A stretch of 64,000 nucleotides of DNA, from NCBI GenBank assembly GCA_029721435.1, contig CM056581.1, forward strand, positions 72,712,712-72,776,711, in the 5' to 3' direction. The notes beneath the pieces were generated by a model. That model saw only the letters and a program-made list of their open reading frames with translations. It was not told where the DNA came from and did not search any database. This DNA is from Gymnothorax reevesii. Its lineage: Eukaryota > Chordata > Actinopteri > Anguilliformes > Muraenidae. The position numbers and the translations under genes were made by a program. How positions within the stretch are numbered: the first letter of the stretch is position 1; each line of letters starts with the position of its first letter. Shown piece by piece: positions 55,843 through 64,000 of the stretch.

Positions 55843-56575
55843 GCTGTAGTCTCAAGAGAGCCAGATTGTAGTCTTACAGCCTGAGAAACTGACAGTTACA
55901 GCAGGTGGTCAGAACACCTGGCACAAGATTCCATTTGCTTAATGGCCCTATTGTGATGTCATAATGCCAATGTTAAGTCTGTGGGAGGAAAAAATTTATA
56001 GTTTTTTATTAATAACTCAAAAAGTATAAAAGTTACAAAGATGAAAAATACATTGCACAGGTGTCCTAAGTAAGACCTACGCAACGCAGTTTGAATGAAG
56101 TTTCTACGATAAACGGTTGAGGCCGCATTAAGTGTGTTAGAAGAATAATAATAATAACTAGATAATGTAATTCCAGGGAATTACGTGTGCATTGAAAATG
56201 CAAAGTGTAGTTGCATAAGGTGGAGTTTGTAACATATTATTGCTTTATGATATTGGTAGCTACATTTTTAGTAGGATAATTATGGTAGTGGTGAGGACTT
56301 TTATTTTGAAACAGATGTGGACTGAGGAAACAGTTTGCGGGAGTCATAGTTGATGACAACTGTCATATGGAAATTTTTAATAGTGACATTTTTTAATAGT
56401 GAAGAATTGTAATGAAGACTTATATTTTGAGACAGGATTGGGCAGAAGAAACAGTTACCGGAAGTCATAGTCGAAAACAATCAGGAGTTGGAATGGCTGA
56501 AAGGTTGATAAGTTGAGTAGCTGAAAAAGTTACATTTTTTTATTGTAATTTGACAAAATAAGGACTGGCTGTAAC
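55843..56575. repeat. Module A of U11 (733 bp, type I)
   Basis: Type I block related to U3. It has the same length as U12, and I saw no difference between the two while reading (they need formal alignment). Minimal TAA tract; no GAAGACCAGG module. Confidence 0.9.
56144..56157. repeat. Short (TAA)n tract, U11
   Basis: About 14 bp of TAA repeat, as in U3 and U12. Confidence 0.9.
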
Positions 56576-59500
56576 AGTTGTTAGGCAGTTGCTATGGTGT
56601 TCTGTGTACTTGTGAGGGTGTTGCTAGGCAGCTGCTATCGTGTTCTGGGTGGTTGCTAGGGCATTGCTAGGCAGTTGCAATGGTGTTCTGGGTGGTTGCT
56701 AGGGCCTTGCTAAGCGGTTGCTATGGTGTTCTGAGTGGTTGATAGGGCATTGCTAGGCGATTGCTATGGTGTTCTGGGTGGTTGCAAGGCGGATGCTATG
56801 GCGTTCTGGGTGGTTGCTAGAGCGTTGCTATGGGGTTCTGGGTGGTTGCTCGGCGGTTGCTATGGCATTCTGGGTGGTTGCTAGGGCTTTGCTAAGCAGT
56901 TGCTATGATGTTCTGGGTGGTTGCTAGGGCGTTTGCTAGGTGGTTGCTATGGTGTTCTGGGTGGTTGCTAGGGTGTTGCTAGGCAGTTGCTATGCTGTTC
57001 TGGGTGGTTGCTAGGCCGTTGCTATGGTGTTCTGGGTGGTTGCTAGGGCGTTGCTAGGCAGTTGCTATGGTGTTCTGGGTGGTTGCTAGGGCGTTGCTAG
57101 GCAGTTGCTAGGGTGTTCTGGGTAGTTGTTAGGGTGGTTGCTGTGGCGTTCTGGGTGGTTGCTAGGGCATTGCTAAGCAGTTGCTATGGTGTTCTGGGTG
57201 GTTGCTACAGCGTTGCTAGGCGGTTGCTATGGTGTTCTGAGTGGTTGCTAGGGTGTTGCTAGGCAGTTGCTATGGTGTTCTGGGTGGTTGCTAGGTGGTT
57301 GCAATGGTGTTCTGGGTGGTTGCTAGGTGGTTGCTATGGTGTTCTGGGTGGTTGCTAGGGCGTTGCTAGGCGGTTGCTTTGGTGTTCTGGGTGGTTGCTC
57401 GGGCGTTGCTAGGCGGTTGCTATGGTGTTCTGCGTGGTTGCTAAGGCGTTGCTATGGTGTTCTGGGTGGTTGCTAGGGCGTTGCTAGGTAGTTGCTATGG
57501 TGTTCTGGATTGTTGCTAGGCGGTTGCTATGGTGTTCTGGGTGGTTACTAGGGTGTTGCTATGGTGTTCTGGGTGGTTGTTAGGCGGTTGCTCTGGTGTT
57601 CTGGGTGGTTGCTAGGCGGTTGCTATGGTGTTCTGGGTGGTTGCTAGGTCATTGCTAGGCAGTTGCTATGGTGTTCTGGGTGGTTGCTAGGCGGTTGCTT
57701 AGGTGTTCTGGGTGGTTGCTAGGGCGTTGCTAGGCAGTTGCTATGGTGTTCTGATGGTTGCTAGGCAGTTGCTATGGTGTTCTGGGTGGTTGCTAGGGCG
57801 TTGCTAGGCAGTTGCTATGGTGTTCTGGGTGGTTGCTAGGGCGTTGCTATGGTGTTCTGGGTGGTTGCTAGGGCGTTGCTAGGCAGTTGCTATGGTGTTC
57901 TGGGTGGTTGCTAGGGCGTTGCTATGGTGTTCTGGGTGGTAGCTAGGCGGTTGCTATGGTGTTCTGGGTGGTTGCTAGGTGGTTGCTATTGTGTTCTGGG
58001 TGGTTGCTAGGGCGTTGCTAGGCAGTTGCAATGGTGTGCTGGGTGGTTGCTAGGCGGTTGCTATGGTGTTCTGGGAGGTTGCTAGGGCATTGCTAGGCGG
58101 TGGCTATGGTGTTCTGGGTGGTTGCTAGGGCGTTGCAAGGCTGTTGCTATGGTGTTCTGGGTGGTTGTTATGGTGTTGCTAGGCAGTTGCTATGGTGTTC
58201 TGGATGGTTGCTAGGCGGTTGCTATGGTGTTCTGGGTGGTTGCTAGGGTGTTCTGGGTGGTTGTTAGGCGGTTGCTCTGGTGTTCTGGGTGGTTGCTAGG
58301 CGGTTGCTATGGTGTTCTGGGTGGTTGCTAGGTCGTTGCTAGGCAGTTGCTTTGGTGTTCTGGGTGGTTGCTAGGCGGTTGCTTAGGTGTTTTGGGTTGT
58401 TGCTAGGGCGTTGCTAGGCAGTTGCTATGGTTTTCTGATGGTTGCTAGGCAGTTGCTATGGTGTTCTGGGTGGTTGCTAGGGCGTTGCTAGGCAGTTGCT
58501 ATGGTGTTCTGGGTGGTTGCTAGGGCGTTGCTATGGTGTGCTGGGTGGTTGCTAGGGCGTTGCTAGGCAGTTGCTATGGTGTTCTGGGTGGTTGCTAGGG
58601 CGTTGCTATGGTGTTCTGGGTGGTAGCTAGGCGGTTGCTATGGTGTTCTGGGTGGTTGCTAGGCGGTTGCTATTGTGTTCTGGGTGGTTGCTAGGCGGTT
58701 GCTATGGTGTTCTGGGTGGTTGCTAGGGCGTTGCTAGGCAGTGGCAATGGTGTGCTGGGTGGTTGCTAGGCGGTTGCTATGGTGTTCTGGGAGGTTGCTA
58801 GGGCATTGCTAGGCGGTTGCTATGGTGTTCTGGGTGGTTGCTAGGGCTTTGCTAGGCGGTTGCTATGGTGTTCTGGGTGGTTCCTTGGGCGTTGCTAGGC
58901 AGTTGCTATGGTGTTGTGGGTGGTTGCTTGGGCGTTGCTAGGCAGTTGCTTTGGTGTTGTGGGTGGTTGCTAGGCGGTTGCTATGGTGTTCTGGGTGGTT
59001 GCTTGGGCGTTGCTAGGCAGTTGCTATGGTGTTCTCGGTGGTTGCTAGGCGGTTGCTATGGTGTTCTGGGTGGTTGCTAGGGCGTTGCTAGGCGGTTGCT
59101 ATGGTGTTTTGGGTGGTTGCTAGGTGGTTGCTATGGTGTTCTGGGTGGTTGCTTGGGCGTTGCTAGGCAGTTGCTATGGTGTTCTGGGTGGTTACTAGGC
59201 GGTTGCTATGGTGTTCTGGGTGGTTGCTCGGGCATTGCTAGGCAGTTGCTATGGTGTTCTTGGTGGTTGCTAGGCGGTTGGTATGGTGTTCTGGGTGGTT
59301 GCTAGGCGGTTGCTATGGTGTTCTGGGTGGTTGCTAGGGCGTTGCTAGGCAGTTGCTATGGTGTTCTGGGTGGTTGCTAGGCGGTTGCTAGGGTGGTCTG
59401 GGGGGGTGCTAGGGCATTGCTAGGCTGTTGCTATGGTGTTCTGGGTGGTTGCTAGGGCGTTGCTAGGCGGTTGCTATGGTGTTGTGGGTGGTTGCTAGGG

Positions 59501-60760
59501 CGTTGCTAGGCAGTTGCTATGGTGTTCTGGGTGGTTGCTAGGCGGTTGCTATGGTGTTCTGGGTGGTTGCTAGGGCGTTGCTAGGCAGTTGCTATAGCGT
59601 TCTGGGTGGTTGCTAGGGCGTTGCTAGGCAGTTGCTGTGGTGTTCTGGGTAGTTGCTAGGGCGTTGCTAGGCAGTTGCTATGGTATTCTGGGTGGTTGCT
59701 AGGCGGTTGCTATGGTGTTCTGGGTGGTTGCTAGGCGGTTGCTATGGTGTTCTGGGTGGTTGCTAGGGCGTTGCTAGGCAGTTGCTATGGTGTTCTGGGT
59801 GGTTGCTAGGCGGTTGCTATGGTGTTCTGGGTGGTTGCTAGGGCGTTGCTAGGCAGTTGCTATGGTGTTTTGGGTGGTTGCTAGGTGGTTGCTATGGTGC
59901 TCTGCGTGGTTGCTAGGGCGTTGCTAGGCAGTTGCTATGGTGTTCTGGGTGGTTGCTAGGTGGTGGGTATGGGGTTCTGGGTGGTTGCTAGGCAGTTGCT
60001 ATTGTGTTCTGGGTGGTTGCTAGGGCATTGCTAGGCAGTTGCTATGGTGTTCTGGGTGGTTGCTAGGCGGGTGCTATGGTGTTCGGGGTGGTGGGCAGGC
60101 GGTTGCTATGGTGTTCTGGGTGGTTGCTAGGGCGTTGCTAGGCAGTTGCTATGGTGTTCTGGGTGGTTGCTAGGCGGTTGCTATGGTGTTCTGGGTGGTT
60201 GCTAGGGCATTGCTAGGCTGTTCCTATGGTGTTCTGGGTGGTTGCTAGGGCGTTGCTAGGCGGATGCTATGGTGTTCTGGGTGGGTGGTTGGCTGTTGCT
60301 TGGCAGTTGCTATGGTGTTCTGGGTGGTTGCTAGGCGGTTGCTATGGTGTTCTGGGTGGTTGCTAGGTGGTTGCTATGGTGTTCTGGGTGGTTGCTAGGG
60401 CGTTGCTAGGCAGTTGCTATAGCGTTCTGGGTGGTTGCTAGGGGGTTGCTAGGCAGTTGCTAAGGTGTTGTGGGTGGTTGCTAGGGTGTTGCTAGGCAGT
60501 TGCTATGGTGTTCTGGGTGGTTGCTAGGCGGTTGCTATGGTGTTCTGGGTGGTTGCTAGGCGGTTGCTATGGTGTTCTGGGTGGTTGCTAGGGCGTTGCT
60601 AGGCAGTTGCTATGGTGTTCTGGGTGGTTGCTAGGCGGTTGCTATGGTGTTCTGGGTGGTTGCTAGGGCTTTGCTAGGCAGTTGCTATAGTGTTCTGGGT
60701 GGTTGCTAGGCAGTTGCTATGGTGTTTTGGGTGGTTGCTTGGCGGTTGCTATGGTGTTCT
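56576..60760 (+). repeat. Minisatellite of U11 (4.19 kb)
   Basis: Mosaic. The 5' part to about 58.86 kb resembles U3 (TTGCTACAGCG near 57204, CTGGATTGTTGC near 57504). The 3' part matches U1, U6 and U10 (1665-bp block 59096-60760). It contains a 684-bp internal duplication. A T-to-G cluster lies at 59388-59412. Confidence 0.95.
57450..58820. repeat. 684-bp tandem duplication in the U11 minisatellite
   Basis: Rare words recur exactly 684 bp apart: TAGGCGGTTGCTCTGG at 57581 and 58265, GCTTAGGTG at 57697 and 58381, CTGATGGTTGC at 57751 and 58435. The same spacing is visible in U12 (63206 and 63890), so this duplication predates the 5.63-kb one. Confidence 0.9.
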
Positions 60761-60901
60761 GAATATTTGCTTGGGCATTGCTCGACAGTTGCTATGTTGT
60801 TCTTGTTGTTGCTAGGGCGTTGATGTGTCTTGTTTGGGGATCGAGTGAAAACTCGGAGAAGTAGTGAACCGTACGATTACGAAATTATTTGGAATATTAA
60901 C
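60761..60901. repeat. Junction module of U11 (141 bp)
   Basis: Shares CTCGGAGAAG with U10. Confidence 0.95.
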
Positions 60902-61468
60902 AAGGAAGGAAGGAGGGAAAGAATGAACTAATGAGGGAAGTAAGGAAAGAAGGAATATAGGAAAAAAGAAGGAAATCAAAGGAAGGCAGGAAAGAACAAA
61001 GGAAAGAAGGCGAGGATGGATGGAAAGAAACAGAGGAATGAAGTAAAGAAGGAAGTAAAGAAGGAAGGAAAGGAAGAAGGGAAGAAGAAGGATTTAAGTA
61101 AAGATAGAAGGAAGGAAGGAAGTGAGGAAGAAGAAATGAAAAACGGAAGGAAAGAGAGAAGGAAGGAAAGAAAAAGTAAAGAAAGGAAGAGGGAGGGAAA
61201 GAGAGGGAAAGCAGAAAGAAGAAAGGAAGAAAGATCAGAAGGATATGAAGGAATGAAAGAAGGCATGATGGAAGGAAAGAAAAACTAAGGAAGGTAGGAA
61301 AGAAAATTGGTAGGGAGGAAGAATGGGAGGAAGGATGAAAGGCAGGATAGAAGGAAGTAAAGTAGGAAAGCAGGAACGAATAAAGGAAGAAAGGAACAAA
61401 GGAAAGAAAAAGGAGGGAAAAAGAAAGAAGGAATGACAGAAAATAGAAGGAAGGAAAGCAGTAAGGAA
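60902..61468. repeat. Polypurine tract of U11 (567 bp)
   Basis: Close to U10. Private changes GAAAGAATGAAC, ATGAAGTAAAGAAGG and GAAAGAAAAAGGAGGG. Confidence 0.94.
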
Positions 61469-62201
61469 GCTGTAGTCTCAAGAGAGCCAGATTGTAGTCT
61501 TACAGCCTGAGAAACTGACAGTTACAGCAGGTGGTCAGAACACCTGGCACAAGATTCCATTTGCTTAATGGCCCTATTGTGATGTCATAATGCCAATGTT
61601 AAGTCTGTGGGAGGAAAAAATTTATAGTTTTTTATTAATAACTCAAAAAGTATAAAAGTTACAAAGATGAAAAATACATTGCACAGGTGTCCTAAGTAAG
61701 ACCTACGCAACGCAGTTTGAATGAAGTTTCTACGATAAACGGTTGAGGCCGCATTAAGTGTGTTAGAAGAATAATAATAATAACTAGATAATGTAATTCC
61801 AGGGAATTACGTGTGCATTGAAAATGCAAAGTGTAGTTGCATAAGGTGGAGTTTGTAACATATTATTGCTTTATGATATTGGTAGCTACATTTTTAGTAG
61901 GATAATTATGGTAGTGGTGAGGACTTTTATTTTGAAACAGATGTGGACTGAGGAAACAGTTTGCGGGAGTCATAGTTGATGACAACTGTCATATGGAAAT
62001 TTTTAATAGTGACATTTTTTAATAGTGAAGAATTGTAATGAAGACTTATATTTTGAGACAGGATTGGGCAGAAGAAACAGTTACCGGAAGTCATAGTCGA
62101 AAACAATCAGGAGTTGGAATGGCTGAAAGGTTGATAAGTTGAGTAGCTGAAAAAGTTACATTTTTTTATTGTAATTTGACAAAATAAGGACTGGCTGTAA
62201 C
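61469..62201. repeat. Module A of U12 (733 bp, type I)
   Basis: Second copy of the U11 block from the recent duplication. Confidence 0.9.
61770..61783. repeat. Short (TAA)n tract, U12
   Basis: About 14 bp of TAA repeat. Confidence 0.9.
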
Positions 62202-64000
62202 AGTTGTTAGGCAGTTGCTATGGTGTTCTGTGTACTTGTGAGGGTGTTGCTAGGCAGCTGCTATCGTGTTCTGGGTGGTTGCTAGGGCATTGCTAGGCAG
62301 TTGCAATGGTGTTCTGGGTGGTTGCTAGGGCCTTGCTAAGCGGTTGCTATGGTGTTCTGAGTGGTTGATAGGGCATTGCTAGGTGATTGCTATGGTGTTC
62401 TGGGTGGTTGCAAGGGGGATGCTATGGCGTTCTGGGTGGTTGCTAGAGCGTTGCTATGGGGTTCTGGGTGGTTGCTGGGCGGTTGCTATGGCATTCTGGG
62501 TGGTTGCTAGGGCTTTGCTAAGCAGTTGCTATGATGTTCTGGGTGGTTGCTAGGGCGTTGCTAGGTGGTTGCTATGGTGTTCTGGGTGGTTGCTAGGGTG
62601 TTGCTAGGCAGTTGCTATGCTGTTCTGGGTGGTTGCTAGGCCGTTGCTATGGTGTTCTGGGTGGTTGCTAGGGCGTTGCTAGGCAGTTGCTATGGTGTTC
62701 TGGGTGGTTGCTAGGGCGTTGCTAGGCAGTTGCTATGGTGTTCTGGGTAGTTGTTAGGGTGGTTGCTATGGCGTTCTGGGTGGTTGCTAGGGCATTGCTA
62801 CGCAGTTGCTATGGTGTTCTGGGTGGTTGCTACAGCGTTGCTAGGCGGTTGCTATGGTGTTCTGAGTGGTTGCTAGGGTGTTGCTAGGCAGTTGCTATGG
62901 TGTTCTGGGTGGTAGCTAGGTGGTTGCAATGGTGTTCTGGGTGGTTGCTAGGTGGTTGCTATGGTGTTCTGGGTGGTTGCTAGGGCGTTGCTAGGCGGTT
63001 GCTATGGTGTTCTGGGTGGTTGCTCGGGCGTTGCTAGGCGGTTGCTATGGTGTTCTGGGTAGTTGCTAAGGCGTTGCTATGGTGTTCTGGGTGGTTGCTA
63101 GGGCGTTGCTAGGTAGTTGCTATGGTGTTCTGGATTGTTGCTAGGCGGTTGCTATGGTGTTCTGGGTGGTTACTAGGGTGTTGCTATGGTGTTCTGGGTG
63201 GTTGTTAGGCGGTTGCTCTGGTGTTCTGGGTGGTTGCTAGGCGGTTGCTACGGTGTTCTGGGTGGTTGCTAGGTCATTGCTAGGCAGTTGCTAGGGTGTT
63301 CTGGGTGGTGGGTAGGCGGTTGCTTAGGTGTTGTGGGTGGTTGTTAGGGCGTTGCTAGGCAGTTGCTATGGTGTTCTGATGGTTGCTAGGCAGTTGCTAT
63401 GGTGTTCTGGGTGGTTGCTAGGGCGTTGCTAGGCAGTTGCTATGGTGTTCTGGGTGGTTGCTAGGGCGTTGCTATGGTGTTCTGGGTGGTTGCTAGGGCG
63501 TTGCTAGGCAGTTGCTATGGTGTTCTGGGTGGTTGCTAGGGCGTTGCTATGGTGTTCTGGGTGGTAGCTAGGCGGTTGCTATGGTGTTCTGGGTGGTTGC
63601 TAGGTGGTTGCTATTGTGTTCTGGGTGGTTGCTAGGGCGTTGCTAGGCAGTTGCAATGGTGTGCTGGGTGGTTGCTAGGCGGTTGCTATGGTGTTCTGGG
63701 AGGTTGCTAGGGCATTGCTAGGCGGTGGCTATGGTGTTCTGGGTGGTTGCTAGGGCGTTGCAAGGCTGTTGCTATGGTGTTCTGGGTGGTTGTTATGGTG
63801 TTGCTAGGCAGTTGCTATGGTGTTCTGGATGGTTGCTAGGCGGTTGCTATGGTGTTCTGGGTGGTTGCTAGGGTGTTCTGGGTGGTTGTTAGGCGGTTGC
63901 TCTGGTGTTCTGGGTGGTTGCTAGGCGGTTGCTATGGTGTTCTGGGTGGTTGCTAGGTCGTTGCTAGGCAGTTGCTTTGGTGTTCTGGGTGGTTGCTAGG
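62202..64000 (+). repeat. Minisatellite of U12 (partial, at least 1.80 kb)
   Basis: Follows U11 monomer by monomer at an offset of about 5625, with scattered differences such as GGTGATTGC near 62384, GCTGGGCGG near 62476 and GCTACGCAG near 62798. It is cut by the window end inside the 684-bp duplicated segment. Confidence 0.95.

Larger units (their letters stand above)
1..64000 (+). repeat. Higher-order tandem repeat array (macrosatellite), 11 complete units plus one partial
   Basis: Twelve copies of a four-module unit follow one another head to tail with no other sequence between them: A block, G/T-rich minisatellite, 141-bp junction, polypurine tract. Unit starts, taken at the GCTGTAGTCTC word that opens module A (GCTGGAGTCTC in U5, GCTGTCGTCTC in U9), are 14, 5649, 15036, 23122, 27404, 31090, 35157, 39207, 47619, 50811, 55843 and 61469. 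No unit is inverted. Neither array edge is in the window. Bases 1-13 are the last bases of the polypurine tract of the preceding unit. No open reading frame looks genuine: all short frames are translations of the repeats themselves. Confidence 0.97.
53350..64000. repeat. Recent tandem duplication, period about 5.63 kb
   Basis: The first copy runs from about 53350 to 58980 and the second from about 58980 past the window end. Offsets are 5630 in the minisatellite (53466/59096) and junction (55131/60761), and 5626 at module A (55843/61469). Diagnostic shared changes include CTCGGAGAAG, AAAGATCAGAAGG, GTAGCTGAAAAAG and GACAAAATAAGG. The duplicated segment is out of phase with the unit boundary: it starts in mid-minisatellite. 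Confidence 0.88.

Noticed and set aside
1..64000. A novel gene system (defence, toxin, biosynthetic or mobile element with an intact enzyme)
   Set aside because: No frame in the window encodes a recognisable enzyme domain. All sequence is accounted for by the four repeat modules.

Overview
The whole 64-kb window is one head-to-tail higher-order tandem repeat (macrosatellite) from a eukaryotic genome. Both edges fall inside the array, so it is longer than the window. I find no protein-coding gene, RNA gene, CRISPR array or bacterial feature. The source is probably a teleost fish. The minus-strand core (CCTAGCAACC / ACCCAGAACACC words, then an ATT-rich stretch and a unique sequence) resembles interspersed repeats I remember from cyprinid-type genomes. 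That is recollection, not a search result, and the species cannot be fixed from the sequence.

Layout: eleven complete units (U1-U11) and one partial unit (U12), all in the same orientation. Each has four modules in fixed order: (A) a non-minisatellite block of 731-903 bp carrying a variable (TAA)n tract; (B) a G/T-rich minisatellite of 1.7-7.9 kb; (C) a junction of exactly 141 bp; (D) a GGAA-type polypurine tract of 490-572 bp. Starting at the first base of module A, the units begin at 14, 5649, 15036, 23122, 27404, 31090, 35157, 39207, 47619, 50811, 55843 and 61469. Complete units are 5635, 9387, 8086, 4282, 3686, 4067, 4050, 8412, 3192, 5032 and 5626 bp long. Nearly all size variation lies in the minisatellite, which fills about 47 kb (73%) of the window.

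The minisatellite uses 32-bp and 43-bp monomers that often alternate as a 75-bp dimer. Both are built from blocks of 10-11 bp starting GTTGCTA or GTTCTGG. Three units are enlarged by internal tandem duplications of about 1.9-2.1 kb (U2), 2.06-2.10 kb (U3) and 2.68 kb (U8). At the right edge a recent duplication with a period of about 5.63 kb runs from near 53.35 kb to the window end.

Subtype markers in modules A, B, C and D assort independently among units, so the array has been shuffled by unequal exchange or gene conversion. The window is a record of repeat evolution: a possible transposon-derived unit, a minisatellite expanding inside it, CpG decay of the monomers, and several non-B-DNA-prone motifs per unit. 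It is not a gene system. Clusters of T-to-G differences in the minisatellite look like possible base-calling artefacts and should be checked before fine divergence is interpreted.
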